Assembly (NCBI RefSeq): GCF_000959725.1
Contig: NZ_CP009322.1
Coordinates: forward strand, 3,472,001-3,536,000
Length of the DNA stretch: 64,000 bases
Reading direction: 5' to 3'
From: Burkholderia gladioli
GTDB lineage: Bacteria > Pseudomonadota > Gammaproteobacteria > Burkholderiales > Burkholderiaceae
Part shown: positions 33,110 through 42,206 of the stretch, one piece after another
Numbering within the stretch: the stretch's first letter is position 1
How the letters are laid out: every line of letters starts with the position of its first letter
Notes under the pieces: generated by a model
The model's database searches: none
What the model saw: only the letters and a program-made list of their open reading frames with translations
What the model was told of the DNA's origin: nothing
Made by a program: the position numbers and the translations under genes

Positions 33110-34417
33110 TCAGGAATAGGCCTTGACGCTCGCCGCCTCGCGCGGGCGCGAATCGCGGATGAACACACCCGAGAGCAGCGCACCGGCCAGCGCGATGCCG
33201 CCCGCGAGCAGGAAGGCGCTTGCGTAGGAACCGCTGCGCTGCACCAGCAGGCCCGTGACGGCCGGCCCGATCACGCCGGACAGGCTGCCGATGCAGTGCA
33301 TGCAGCCGCTCACGCTGCCGACCCTGGCGGGATGTACGACATCCTGCACCACCGCCCAGTAGAGCGCGCCGGTCACGTAAAGCAGGAACAGCGCGACCGA
33401 CATCAGCGCCACCGCATTGGCGGCGGTATGCACGGTGCCGGCCACCGCCACGCAGATGCCGGTGGCGAGCAGCGAGACCACCAGCACGATCTTGCGCGAC
33501 AGCATCAGCTTGCCGGTCCAGCGGAAGATCGCGTCGGAGATCGCGCCGCCGGCGGCGAGCCCCACCGTGCCCACCAGCCAGGGCACCACGGTAGCCAGGC
33601 TCATCTCGCGGATGTTGAGATGGTGCGCGTCCACCAGGTAGCTGGGGAACCAGCTCAGGAAGAAGAACAGCACGTAGTTGTAGCTGAAGAAGGCGAACGC
33701 GGCGGCCAGGATCAGCGGCTGGCGCAACCAATGCGAGAGCGGCAGGTTCGCGCTGGCCGGATCGATCGGCGCGACGGCGCCGCCGCCATGCGCGCTTGCC
33801 CGGCCGCCGGCGGTGGCTTCGTCGTCGAGCGAGCGGACCAGGCGGCTGCTCGCCGGCGTGTCGGCCGTCATGGCGACCCACGCCACCACCCACACCAGCC
33901 CGATCGCGCAGATGATCCAGAACGCCAGGCGCCAGCCGAAGCTCAGCGCGAGCAGGCCCACCACCGGCCCGGCGATCGCGCCGCCGAGCGGCGAGCCCGC
34001 GCTGAGCAGGCCCATCGCGGTGGCGGCGCGCCGATGCGGCATCCAGTTGTTGACCATCTTGTTGGCGGCGGCGCACAGCGGCCCTTCCGCCATGCCGAAC
34101 AGCACGCGCACCACCAGCAGGCTGGCAAAGCCGACCGTCACCGCGGTCAGCCCGCAGAACAGCGACCAGAAGCCGACCGCCAGCACATAGACGAGCTTCG
34201 GGCCGAGCCGGTCGCTCGCCAGCCCGCCGACGAAGTTGAACAGCGCGTAACCGACGAAGAAGCTGCTGAACACGATGCCCATCTGCGCGGCGTCGATGCC
34301 GAGATCCTTCTGGATCAGCGGCGCCGTCAGCGACAGCGCGATGCGGTCGAGATAGTTGATGCCGTAGACGAGGAACAGCAGGAATACCGTGATCCAGCCC
34401 ATCGTGCGTTGCTTCAT
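33110..34417 (-). CDS. MFS sugar-acid transporter (anion:cation symporter type), 435 aa
   Basis: Twelve-helix permease of the hexuronate/galactonate class. It starts MKQRTMGWITVFLLFLVYGINYLDRIALS, with NYLDR in helix 1 and GGLASDRLGPK as the loop 2-3 motif, both characteristic of the ACS family (ExuT, GarP, DgoT relatives). A long central loop of about 40 residues splits the halves. A good ribosome site (AGGAGA) precedes the ATG. It lies 79 bp downstream of the fructuronate-reductase-like gene in the same direction, so it probably imports a hexuronate or mannonate for the enzymes encoded here. Confidence 0.88.
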   Translation of the reverse strand: MKQRTMGWITVFLLFLVYGINYLDRIALSLTAPLIQKDLGIDAAQMGIVFSSFFVGYALFNFVGGLASDRLGPKLVYVLAVGFWSLFCGLTAVTVGFASLLVVRVLFGMAEGPLCAAANKMVNNWMPHRRAATAMGLLSAGSPLGGAIAGPVVGLLALSFGWRLAFWIICAIGLVWVVAWVAMTADTPASSRLVRSLDDEATAGGRASAHGGGAVAPIDPASANLPLSHWLRQPLILAAAFAFFSYNYVLFFFLSWFPSYLVDAHHLNIREMSLATVVPWLVGTVGLAAGGAISDAIFRWTGKLMLSRKIVLVVSLLATGICVAVAGTVHTAANAVALMSVALFLLYVTGALYWAVVQDVVHPARVGSVSGCMHCIGSLSGVIGPAVTGLLVQRSGSYASAFLLAGGIALAGALLSGVFIRDSRPREAASVKAYS

Positions 34418-34496
34418 GCTCTGTCTCCTGTTCTGCCGGTTTTGTGACCGGTTGGTGGCCGGCTTTGTCGGTGTCGCGAGGCGGCGGTCGGCGGTG

Positions 34497-35969
34497 CTAG
34501 CGTTCGGCCGATCTCGCCAGCAAGGCTTCGGTGCCGCGCTCGTGCAAGTCGGCGAGATGCCGCGCGAGCCGCGCGACGAAATCCGCCGGCCAAGGCGCGG
34601 CGCCGAACACGCCTTGATGGCCGAGCGCGGCCTGGGCGGCGTCGAGCGGCGTGTCGGCGGCGCGTAGCCGGTCCGTCAGCGCCGCCGCGCCGGGGTCGCT
34701 GATCGCGAGCGTTTCGCCCGTCTCGCCGCGTGCCGTGGCGAGGTAGTGCAGCCAGGCCGCCAGCGCGCGTTCGAGGCGCGGCCGCTCGATGCCGGCCGTC
34801 AGGCTCTCGCGCAGCGCCGGCAGCCAGCGCACCGGCACCTTCTGCGTGCCGTCCATGGCGATCTGGCGCGTCTGGTGGGCGAGCGTCGGATTGCGAAAAC
34901 GCGCCAGCAGTTCGTCGCAATAAGCCTGCACGTCGAAGCCGCGCGGCACCGTCACGGTGGCCAACAGGTCCTCGCGCATCAATGCCTGCACGAAGGTGCC
35001 GATGGCCGGATCGGCCATCGCCTCGGCCACCGTCGCCCGTCCGCGCAACTGGCCGAGATAGGCGATGGCCGAATGCGAGCCGTTGAGCAGGCGCAGCTTC
35101 ATCGCCTCGTAGGGCCGCACGTCGCCCGTGAGCAGCGCGCCGGCTTCTTCCCAGGCGGGCCGCGGGCCGCTGAAGCGATCCTCGATCACCCATTGCGTGA
35201 AGGGCTCGCAGGCGATCGCCGCCTCGTCGCGCAGGCCCAGCCGCGCTTCGGCGGCCGCCAGCGAGACCGGCGTGGCGGCCGGCACGATGCGGTCGACCAT
35301 GGTGTTCGGGAAGGCGATCGTGTCGCCGATGCGACTCGCGAGCGAGGCATCGAAGCCGCGCGCGTACTGCATCAGCAGCTTGCGCAGCCTGTCGCTGTTG
35401 CCGGCCATGTTGTCGCAACAGACCACGCTCAGCGGCGCATCGGCGGCGCGCCGGCGAATGCCGGCGGCCAGCACGCCGAGCGTGGTGCGTGGCGTGTCGG
35501 GCGTGAGCAGGTCGTGGCGGATGTCGGCATCGTCGAGATCGAGATCGCCGCTGGCCGGCGCGATGCTGTAGCCCTTCTCGGTCACGGTCAGGCTGACGAT
35601 CGACACGCGCGGATCGGCAATCGCGTCGAGCACGGCCGGCAACGCGCTAGGCGCGTGCAGCGCACCGACCAGCGCGCCGGCCACGCGGCTGCGCGTGGTC
35701 TCGCCGTCGCTCTCTGTGACGGAGTAGAGCAGGTCCTGCTGGCGGATCAGCTCGGCCATGCGCCGCTCGCGCAGATGCACGCCGACGATTCCCCAGCGCA
35801 GGTCGCCCGCCTCGAGCAGCGCCTCGGTATAGAGCGCCTGATGCGCGCGGTGGAAGGCGCCCAGCCCGAGATGGACGATGCCCGGCTGCAGGCGGTCGCG
35901 TGCGTAAGCGGGTCGCCGCGTATCGGCGGGGAGCGCGCCCAGGGATGCCTGGCTCAGCAGTGTCGCCAT
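34497..35969 (-). CDS. uxuB: Mannitol dehydrogenase family oxidoreductase, fructuronate reductase-like, 490 aa
   Basis: Long-chain polyol dehydrogenase. The N-terminal Rossmann segment IVHLGLGAFHRAHQA binds NAD; VSLTVTEKGY and the catalytic Lys region EAMKLRLLNGSHS are typical of the family (UxuB, UxaB, MtlK). The start MATLLSQ at 35969 was chosen over an upstream Met because the upstream stretch overlaps the operator. With mannonate dehydratase divergently encoded, the best role is reduction of fructuronate to D-mannonate, but mannitol or arabinitol oxidation cannot be excluded. A TACCATGGTA operator sits 14 bases before the start. Confidence 0.85.
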   Translation of the reverse strand: MATLLSQASLGALPADTRRPAYARDRLQPGIVHLGLGAFHRAHQALYTEALLEAGDLRWGIVGVHLRERRMAELIRQQDLLYSVTESDGETTRSRVAGALVGALHAPSALPAVLDAIADPRVSIVSLTVTEKGYSIAPASGDLDLDDADIRHDLLTPDTPRTTLGVLAAGIRRRAADAPLSVVCCDNMAGNSDRLRKLLMQYARGFDASLASRIGDTIAFPNTMVDRIVPAATPVSLAAAEARLGLRDEAAIACEPFTQWVIEDRFSGPRPAWEEAGALLTGDVRPYEAMKLRLLNGSHSAIAYLGQLRGRATVAEAMADPAIGTFVQALMREDLLATVTVPRGFDVQAYCDELLARFRNPTLAHQTRQIAMDGTQKVPVRWLPALRESLTAGIERPRLERALAAWLHYLATARGETGETLAISDPGAAALTDRLRAADTPLDAAQAALGHQGVFGAAPWPADFVARLARHLADLHERGTEALLARSAER

Positions 35970-35982
35970 CGTGTGCTCTTTG

Positions 35983-35992
35983 TACCATGGTA
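35983..35992. promoter_or_regulatory. GntR-type operator, copy 1
   Basis: Perfect 10-bp palindrome TACCATGGTA directly in front of the uxuB-like gene. The same palindrome recurs at 36079-36088, 96 bp away, in the divergent promoter region beside the GntR gene. Confidence 0.7.
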
Positions 35993-36078
35993 GAGTTCGC
36001 GTCGAACGAAGCTTAATCGGCACTGGTTGGGGATTTTATCGGTGTAAACGCTAGACGATCCCGAAAACACCTCAGTGC

Positions 36079-36088
36079 TACCATGGTA
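36079..36088. promoter_or_regulatory. GntR-type operator, copy 2
   Basis: Second TACCATGGTA, at the gntR side of the divergent region. Its internal ATG is the first possible gntR start codon, so a start further downstream is more likely and this copy probably serves autoregulation. Confidence 0.7.
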
Positions 36089-36094
36089 CGAACA

Positions 36095-36844
36095 ATGGCA
36101 CCGTCACCGAACATGACCCAGATGGCTCCCGATCCACAGGAAGACAGCACGCTCGCCGCGCTGCGCGGCTTCAAGGCGAATGCCGACTTGCCCTATCGCC
36201 CGCAGGTGCACCGTTTCCTGCGCGACGCGATCGTGCGCGGCGCGCTGCCGCCGCATACCAGCCTGTCCGAGGCGGCCATCTCCGAGGTGCTCGAAGTGAG
36301 CCGCACGCCGGTGCGCGAGGCGCTGGCCCAGCTCGCCGACGAGCATCTCGTCAATATCTATCGCAAGGTCGGCACCATCGTCGCGCCGATCTCGGTCTCG
36401 CAGCTCGAGGAAGGGCGCTTCGCGCGCAGCACGCTCGAATGCGCGAACCATGTTCAGCTCGCGCAGACCATCACGCCCGGGCAGCTCACCGAATTCGGCG
36501 CGATCGTCGAGGCGCAGCGCGAGGCTGTCGCCGCCGGCGAGGTCGAGCGCTTCTTCGAGCTCGACGAGCTGATGCACCGGCGCCTGTTCGAATTCGCGGG
36601 CCGCGCGCATGTCTGGGAGATGCTGCAGCCGATGAAGCGCCAGTTCGACCGGGTTCGCTGGCTGCTGCTCGACCGCGTCGCCGATCACGCGCTGCGCGCC
36701 CTGCACGAACACGAGCTGATCCTCGCGCAGATGGCCTCGCGCAACGTCGCCCAGCTCGGCGCGACGGTGGCCAGCCATATCGACCGGGTCGGCTCGCACC
36801 TGCCCGCGGTGCGCGAGCGCGCCCCCGACTATTTCACCGGCTGA
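36095..36844 (+). CDS. GntR-family (FCD/FadR subfamily) transcriptional regulator, about 249 aa
   Basis: Winged-helix DNA-binding domain at about residues 20-95 ([34 protein letters not shown]), then an all-helical FCD effector domain with the metal-binding pattern in [13 protein letters not shown] and [10 protein letters not shown], plus SHIDRV. FCD regulators sense sugar acids or other carboxylates. An ATG at 36083 lies inside the operator palindrome; 36095 (MAPSPN) or 36113 (MTQMAP) are likelier starts, and none has a strong ribosome site. It sits between the divergent uxuB-like and manD genes and should control both through the paired palindromes. Confidence 0.87.
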   Translation: MAPSPNMTQMAPDPQEDSTLAALRGFKANADLPYRPQVHRFLRDAIVRGALPPHTSLSEAAISEVLEVSRTPVREALAQLADEHLVNIYRKVGTIVAPISVSQLEEGRFARSTLECANHVQLAQTITPGQLTEFGAIVEAQREAVAAGEVERFFELDELMHRRLFEFAGRAHVWEMLQPMKRQFDRVRWLLLDRVADHALRALHEHELILAQMASRNVAQLGATVASHIDRVGSHLPAVRERAPDYFTG

Positions 36845-36885
36845 GCGGCACCGGCCGCCGGCCGTCCCGCGCATGGAGACGACGA

Positions 36886-38094
36886 TTGAAGATTGAACGC
36901 TTGCAGACCATCGTGACCTGCCCCGGCAGGAACTTCGTGACGGTGAAGATCGTCACGGACGAGGGCGTGCACGGCCTGGGCGACGCCACGCTCAACGGCC
37001 GCGAGCAGGCCGTGGTCGCGTATCTGGAAGAGCATGTGTTTCCCTGCCTGGTCGGGCGCGATCCGCGCCGTATCGAGGACATCTGGCAATACCTCTATCG
37101 CGGCGCCTATTGGCGGCGCGGGCCCGTCACCATGACGGCGATCGCCGCGATCGACATGGCGCTGTGGGACATCCTGGGCAAGCTGGCGGGCATGCCCGTG
37201 TACCAGTTGCTGGGCGGCAAGAGCCGCGACGGGCTGATGGTGTATGGCCACGCGAACGGGCGCGATCACGAGGAGGCGGTCGACGCGGTGCGCAGGCACA
37301 TCGAGGAAGGCTACCTGGCGATCCGCGTGCAATCCGGCGTGCCGGGGCTCGACAAGGTGTATGGCGTGGGCAGGACAGCCGGCGAATACGAGCCGGCGCA
37401 GAAGGGCCTGCCGCCCGAGGAGCCCTGGGATACGGCGCTCTATCTGCGTCACACGCCGGAGCTGTTCCGCAAGGTGCGCGAGGCGGTCGGCTTCGAGCCG
37501 CATCTGCTGCACGACGCGCATCACCGGCTCACGCCGATCGAGGCGGCGAGGCTCGGCCGCGATCTCGAGCCCTATCGGATGTTCTGGCTGGAGGATGCCA
37601 CGCCCGCCGAGAACCAGGAAAGCTTCCGGCTGATCCGCAGCCACACCACCACGCCGCTGGCGGTGGGCGAGGTGTTCAACTCGATCTGGGATTGCAAGGA
37701 CCTGATCCGCGAGCAGTTGATCGACTACATCCGCGCGACCATCGTGCACGCGGGCGGCATCACGCATGCGCGGCGCATCGCCGATTACGCGGCGATGTAC
37801 CAGGTGCGCACCGGCTTCCACGGCGCCACCGATCTCTCGCCGGTCTGCATGGCGGCCGCCGTCAACTTCGGGCTGTGGGCGCCGAACTTCGGCATCCAGG
37901 AGCTGATGCCGCACAACGCGCTGACCAACGAGGTGTTCCCGCATCGCTACCGCTTCGAGAACGGCTTCCTGGTGATGGACGACGTGCCGGGGCTGGGCGT
38001 CGAGATCGACGAGACGCTGGCCGCGAAGTATCCCTATGAACGGGCCTACCTGCCGGTGGCGCGCCTGCGCGACGGCGCGATGTGGAACTGGTGA
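36886..38094 (+). CDS. manD: D-mannonate dehydratase, enolase superfamily (ManD/RspA), 402 aa
   Basis: Dehydrates D-mannonate to 2-keto-3-deoxygluconate. The length equals that of characterised ManD proteins. Metal ligands and acid/base residues appear in order: [10 protein letters not shown] (Asp and His), [10 protein letters not shown] (Glu) and AVGEVFNS (Glu), with [15 protein letters not shown] and [12 protein letters not shown] closing the barrel. The start is a TTG at 36886 with GGAG upstream; no in-frame ATG is available, and the resulting [18 protein letters not shown] matches the family N-terminus. It begins 41 bp after the GntR gene. Confidence 0.92.
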   Translation: MKIERLQTIVTCPGRNFVTVKIVTDEGVHGLGDATLNGREQAVVAYLEEHVFPCLVGRDPRRIEDIWQYLYRGAYWRRGPVTMTAIAAIDMALWDILGKLAGMPVYQLLGGKSRDGLMVYGHANGRDHEEAVDAVRRHIEEGYLAIRVQSGVPGLDKVYGVGRTAGEYEPAQKGLPPEEPWDTALYLRHTPELFRKVREAVGFEPHLLHDAHHRLTPIEAARLGRDLEPYRMFWLEDATPAENQESFRLIRSHTTTPLAVGEVFNSIWDCKDLIREQLIDYIRATIVHAGGITHARRIADYAAMYQVRTGFHGATDLSPVCMAAAVNFGLWAPNFGIQELMPHNALTNEVFPHRYRFENGFLVMDDVPGLGVEIDETLAAKYPYERAYLPVARLRDGAMWNW

Positions 38095-38152
38095 GCGCGG
38101 CGCGCTGCCGTGCCCGATGGCAAGAACCGAGAGAATCGAAAGGAGTGACGAG

Positions 38153-39184
38153 ATGCTGAGCGTCGTGGTCGACCGTCCCAACCGCCTGAACCTGCGCGAG
38201 ATGCCGCTGCCCGAACCGGCCGCCGGCGAGGTGCGCGTGCGCGTGCGCTACGCGGGCATCTGCGGATCGGACCTGCATATCTATCGCGGACACAATCCCT
38301 TCGTGTCTTACCCGCGCGTCATCGGCCACGAGTTCGTGGGCCGCGTCGAGTCGGTGGGCACGAGCGTCGATGCCGCGCGCATCGGCGAGCTGGTGGCCGT
38401 CGATCCGGTGATCAGTTGCGGGCAATGCCACGCCTGCCGGATCGGGCGACAGAACGTCTGCAGCAAGCTGGTGGTGCTCGGCGTGCATCGCGACGGCGGT
38501 TTCAGCGAGTATGTCTGCGCGCCGGCGCGCAACGCCTACCGGATTCCCGAGGGCATCGCCGACAGTTGCGCCGCGATCGTCGAGCCCTTCGCGGTGGCCG
38601 CCAACGTGACGGCGCGCACCGGCGTGCTGCCCGAGGATGTCGCGCTGATCTACGGCGCCGGCACGGTCGGACTGACCATCCTGCAGGTGCTCAAGCGCGT
38701 GCATGGAATTCGCGCCTTCATCACCGACCGCCTGGACGAGCGGCTCGCGCTGGCGCGCCTCAACGGCGCGGCCGAGGACGAGACCATCAACACCGGCCGC
38801 GAGGCGGACCTGGCCGAGGCGCTGGCGCGGCGTGGCGTGGCGGGCGGCCCGACCCTGGTCTTCGATGCGGCCGGCCATCCCGCGATCCTCGAGGAAGCCG
38901 TGCGGCTCGCCGCGCCGGCGGCGCGCATCGGCCTGCTCGGCTTCTCGTCGACGCCCTCGGCGATCGCACAACAGGAACTGACCAAGAAGGAACTGACGCT
39001 GTGCGCGTCGCGGCTCAATTGCGCGATGTTCCCGACCGTGATCGACTGGCTCGAACGCGGGCTGGTGACGCCGGCGTCGATCGTCACGCACAAGGTGGAT
39101 TTTCGCGAGGTGGGCAGCGCGTTCGAGCTGGCGGAAGGGAGTCCGAAGGAGGCTTGCAAGGTGCTGCTGGATTTCGGGGGCTAG
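38153..39184 (+). CDS. Zinc-dependent alcohol dehydrogenase (RspB-like), 343 aa
   Basis: Medium-chain dehydrogenase. Catalytic zinc residues lie in GICGSDLHIYRGHNP and VIGHEFVG; a four-Cys structural zinc loop is seen in SCGQCHACRIGRQNVC; the Rossmann motif is YGAGTVGLTIL. The start ATG at 38153 has AAGGAG upstream. Placement after manD is the same as rspA-rspB in enterobacteria; such RspB enzymes oxidise L-gulonate or related aldonates, feeding fructuronate to the pathway. Substrate here is inferred, not shown. Confidence 0.88.
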   Translation: MLSVVVDRPNRLNLREMPLPEPAAGEVRVRVRYAGICGSDLHIYRGHNPFVSYPRVIGHEFVGRVESVGTSVDAARIGELVAVDPVISCGQCHACRIGRQNVCSKLVVLGVHRDGGFSEYVCAPARNAYRIPEGIADSCAAIVEPFAVAANVTARTGVLPEDVALIYGAGTVGLTILQVLKRVHGIRAFITDRLDERLALARLNGAAEDETINTGREADLAEALARRGVAGGPTLVFDAAGHPAILEEAVRLAAPAARIGLLGFSSTPSAIAQQELTKKELTLCASRLNCAMFPTVIDWLERGLVTPASIVTHKVDFREVGSAFELAEGSPKEACKVLLDFGG

Positions 39185-39203
39185 CGCCTGGCGCGACGAC
39201 CAG

Positions 39204-39230
39204 GAAAAAGGACCGCGCGTGGCGGTCCTT
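39204..39230 (-). terminator. Intrinsic terminator, minus strand
   Basis: On the minus strand AAGGACCGC-CACGC-GCGGTCCTT is followed by TTTCC, a good stem with T tract. It lies downstream of the minus-strand YjbQ gene (160 bp beyond) and just after the plus-strand dehydrogenase, so it may serve both directions. Confidence 0.7.
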
Positions 39231-39391
39231 GAGGATCGGGGAAGCCGGGTGGAGCAAGTGTCCAGCGCACCGATGTCTCAGCACTCCCGACTACGGCATC
39301 GATATTAATCGGGGTGCAGGGCGTCGCGCAATCCGCCCCTTTGCGGCCCATCAACTCTCGCGTACATCCAGGGCGTTTCCCTCACCGCCCC

Positions 39392-39811
39392 TCACTCCCC
39401 GATCAAATGCACGACCACGTCGCGCTGGTGCGCGGCGCGGCGATGCTCGAACAGATAAATTCCCTGCCAGGTGCCGAGCACCATGCGGCCCTGCTCGACC
39501 GGGATCGACAACTGCACCTGGGTGAGCGCCGTGCGCAGATGCGCGGGCATGTCGTCGAGGCCTTCGTCGTCGTGCTCGTAGCGCGAGGCGTCCTCGGGCG
39601 CGATCTCCTCGAAGTAGCGCTCCAGGTCGCGCCGCACCGACGGATCGGCATTCTCCTGGATCAGCAGCGAAGCCGAGGTGTGGCGGCAGAACAGCGTGAG
39701 CAGGCCGTTGCGGATCGGCTGCTGCTCGACGAAGGCGCGCACCTGCCGCGTGAATTCGACCAGGCCGCGCCCGCGCGTGGCCACGCCGATATGCTGGATC
39801 GCCTGTTTCAT
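39392..39811 (-). CDS. YjbQ / UPF0047 family protein, 139 aa
   Basis: Small, single-domain protein of the secondary-thiamine-phosphate-synthase-like family. The signature runs through TLFCRHTSASLLIQENADPSVRRDLE and ends in GTWQGIYLFEHR; the His residues line a putative metal pocket. The start MKQAIQHIG gives the normal length. E. coli YjbQ has weak thiamine phosphate synthase activity in vitro; the physiological role is unknown. It follows the thioredoxin-like gene by 23 bp in the same direction. Confidence 0.88.
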   Translation of the reverse strand: MKQAIQHIGVATRGRGLVEFTRQVRAFVEQQPIRNGLLTLFCRHTSASLLIQENADPSVRRDLERYFEEIAPEDASRYEHDDEGLDDMPAHLRTALTQVQLSIPVEQGRMVLGTWQGIYLFEHRRAAHQRDVVVHLIGE

Positions 39812-39834
39812 GCACATGATCTCCGCCGCCGTGT

Positions 39835-40161
39835 TCAGCCGAGCGCGGCGAAGCCTTCGGCCTCGATCTGCGCGGTGCTGGTCGGGCGCACCACGCGCGC
39901 GACTTCCACGCCGTCGCGCAGGAACACCAGGGTGGGCCACAGCTTGACGCGGAACGAGCGGCCGAGCGGGCGGCCGGGGCCGTCCTCGATCTTCAGGTGA
40001 CGGATCCCGTCATGGGCCGCGAAGGCTTCGCGGATCGACGGCTGCGCGCCGGCGCAGATCCCGCACCAGTTGGTGCCGAATTCGATCACGGTGGCGCCGG
40101 TCAGCGCATCGACGGCTTCGCGCGTGGGCGCGTCGGGCGTATAGGCTTGGGGAGAATTCAT
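39835..40161 (-). CDS. Thioredoxin-like protein with WCGIC active site, 108 aa
   Basis: Thioredoxin fold with the redox motif WCGIC (the classical motif is WCGPC) at about residues 32-36 and the cis-Pro strand KLWPTLVFLRDG. No signal peptide, so cytoplasmic. Replacement of Pro by Ile in the motif should change the redox potential relative to TrxA. It is the first gene of a two-gene unit with the YjbQ-like protein. Confidence 0.88.
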   Translation of the reverse strand: MNSPQAYTPDAPTREAVDALTGATVIEFGTNWCGICAGAQPSIREAFAAHDGIRHLKIEDGPGRPLGRSFRVKLWPTLVFLRDGVEVARVVRPTSTAQIEAEGFAALG

Positions 40162-40289
40162 CGCGGCTCCGGGGGCAGGGCAGGCATCGGGAAGGATCGG
40201 GCAGTGTGCCCGATCGATGTCCTACTCTAGCGGAAAAGCGCGGAGCTTGCGGGGCAGCGAAATCGCCTGCCGACGCGCGGCGGCCGGGC

Positions 40290-41372
40290 TCAGTCGTCCT
40301 TGCGCGGCGGGGCGCAGGAAGCCCGCACCATCAACTCGGCCGACCAGCCGATGCTGGCCACCTCCGCCTGCCCGTCGAGCTGGGCCAGGATCAGGCGCGC
40401 GGCCTGCTTGCCGATCTCGGCGCTCGGCACGCGCACGGTGGTGATCGGGATCGGCAGCTCGGCCATCAGCTCGAAATCGTCGAAGCCGATCAGGCTCAGC
40501 TGGCCCGGCACGTCGATGCCGATCGCCATCGCCTCCAGCATCGCGCCCATCGCGAACGAGCCGTTGCCGCAGACGATCGCGGTCGGCGGTGGCACCTTCG
40601 CCTCCATGATCCGGCGCAGCAGTTGCCGCCCTTCCTTGACGCTCCAGTAGCCTTCCACCTCGTGCGCGGGATGGATCGCGATGCCGCGCTCGGCCAGCGC
40701 GTCGCGCACGCCCATCCGGCGCGCGGCCGCGCGGTCGTTGGTATCGGCGTTCTGCGCGATCATGCCGATCCGTCGATGGCCGAGGTCGAGCAGGTAGTTG
40801 GTGCAGTCGTGGAAGGCGCGGTAATTATCGACGCCCACGCACACGGTGCCGTGGCGCGGCGGATAGGTGAAGGTGCTGACGCAGGGAATGCGCCGCTGCT
40901 CGAGCAGCGGGTACAGCTCGGCATGATGTCCCTCGCCCACCACCACCACCGCGTCCACGCCGCGCTCCAGCATCTTGCGCACCTGCCGGTACTCGCGTTC
41001 GAGCTCGTATTCGGAGCAGGCCAGCAGCAACGTGTAGCCCTCGCCTTCGAGCTCGTCCTGCAGGGTCTGGATCGCGGTGGCGAAGTGCTCGTTGGAGAGC
41101 GTGGGCACCACCGCGCCGATCGTGCCGGTGCGCTGCGTGGCCAGGGCGCGCGCGGCCGCGTGCGGCACCCAGCCGAGATGCTTGATCGCCACCTCGATGC
41201 GCTCGCGCACGGCGGGCGAGACGATGCCCGGATTGTTGACGAAGCGCGAGACGGTGGCCTTCGAGACGCAGGCGAATTCGGCGACGTCCTTCAGCGTGGC
41301 GGCACCGGCGCGCGGCGCCGGTTCGGCGCCCGAGCCCGCGTCGGGTTTGCTGTTGCGCGCGGCCTTTGCCAT
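40290..41372 (-). CDS. LacI-family transcriptional repressor (GntR-I type), 360 aa
   Basis: N-terminal LacI helix-turn-helix (ATLKDVAEFACVSKATVSRFVNN, then the hinge HAAARALAT), followed by a periplasmic-binding-protein-like effector domain (TIGAVVPTLSNEHFATAIQ, DYxxxD-like dimer segments, IGFDDFELMAELPIPITTV). It lies 109 bp from, and in the same direction as, the MaoC-like gene. A longer start at 41402 is possible and would put the start in a TATACCGG patch. Gluconate-type LacI repressors bind ACCGGT-centred dyads, and two such sites flank the divergent promoter at 42005 and 42114. Confidence 0.88.
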   Translation of the reverse strand: MAKAARNSKPDAGSGAEPAPRAGAATLKDVAEFACVSKATVSRFVNNPGIVSPAVRERIEVAIKHLGWVPHAAARALATQRTGTIGAVVPTLSNEHFATAIQTLQDELEGEGYTLLLACSEYELEREYRQVRKMLERGVDAVVVVGEGHHAELYPLLEQRRIPCVSTFTYPPRHGTVCVGVDNYRAFHDCTNYLLDLGHRRIGMIAQNADTNDRAAARRMGVRDALAERGIAIHPAHEVEGYWSVKEGRQLLRRIMEAKVPPPTAIVCGNGSFAMGAMLEAMAIGIDVPGQLSLIGFDDFELMAELPIPITTVRVPSAEIGKQAARLILAQLDGQAEVASIGWSAELMVRASCAPPRKDD

Positions 41373-41481
41373 GTCGATCGCCGGAATGAGAGGGGCGCCC
41401 ATTATACCGGCCGCCCTCGCCGTTCCCGCCTGCCGGAAAGCCCTGGCGGCGCCGTTTTTCGGCTGGTGTGCGCGACCACGC

Positions 41482-41934
41482 TTACTGGTTCGACAGCTTC
41501 TTCGCCCACTTCATCAGGTGCCGCCCGGCCGCCACCACCTCGCCGCGCTGGTTCACCACCTCCATGTCGGCCGTGCTGCGCCGTTTCTCCTCGTCGATCT
41601 CGGCCACCTTGTAGATCACCGTGACCGTGTCGCCGAGCAGCACCGGGCGGATGAAGCGGATCCGGTCGTAACCGGCCGAGACCGGGAATTCCTCGAGATC
41701 GGTGCGATGGATGATGTGCGCGATGCTGATGGTGGAGGCCGTCGACATGTAGCCGACGATCAGCGCTCCATGCGCGATGCGCGTGCCGATCGACGACTTC
41801 TCCTGCATGTACTGCTCGTTGATGTGGGTGTCGCTGAAGTCGCCGGTCAAGCCCGCGAACAGCGTCACGTCGGTCTCGCCGACCGTCTTCGCGAAACGGA
41901 ATTCCTGTCCGATTTCCACGCCCTTGATTGCCAT
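41482..41934 (-). CDS. MaoC-like hot-dog dehydratase / hydratase, 150 aa
   Basis: Single hot-dog domain with the R-specific enoyl-CoA hydratase signature: FAGLTGDFSDTHINEQY (Asp and His of the catalytic pair), IAHGALIVGYMS, and RFIRPVLLGDTVTVIYKV. A good ribosome site (AGGAGA) precedes the ATG. It is divergent from the CoA-transferase operon and shares its promoter region, so it probably hydrates or dehydrates a CoA intermediate of that pathway. Confidence 0.87.
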   Translation of the reverse strand: MAIKGVEIGQEFRFAKTVGETDVTLFAGLTGDFSDTHINEQYMQEKSSIGTRIAHGALIVGYMSTASTISIAHIIHRTDLEEFPVSAGYDRIRFIRPVLLGDTVTVIYKVAEIDEEKRRSTADMEVVNQRGEVVAAGRHLMKWAKKLSNQ

Positions 41935-42004
41935 CGTCTGTCTCCTGGATGAGTTGCCCGCCAGGCGAGAACATCTGCCTCGTATTTCTGGCTGGTTGCA
42001 AAAA

Positions 42005-42018
42005 TGATACCGGTTACA
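42005..42018. promoter_or_regulatory. LacI-type operator, copy 1 (MaoC side)
   Basis: TGATACCGGTTACA, a near-palindrome centred on ACCGGT, 71 bp upstream of the MaoC-like gene. Confidence 0.65.
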
Positions 42019-42113
42019 TTGTCGTGAAGTAAACGACGTCTCGTGAAATTTATTAGAAAATCTGGCGTATAAGTGAAACCACCAAGATGAAAGATTCGGA
42101 ATCCATGTCTTAA

Positions 42114-42127
42114 TGAAACCGGTTACA
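42114..42127. promoter_or_regulatory. LacI-type operator, copy 2 (CoA-transferase side)
   Basis: TGAAACCGGTTACA, identical to copy 1 at 13 of 14 positions, 109 bp away and 80 bp upstream of the CoA-transferase start. The pair fits looping or dual repression by the adjacent LacI-family protein. Confidence 0.65.
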
Positions 42128-42206
42128 CAAGATTCGGCGAAGTGCCTCCCGGCAAGATTGTCGGGGCAGCCCGCCGAGGCACGGAACGATCAGTCAGGAA
42201 GGCGAC

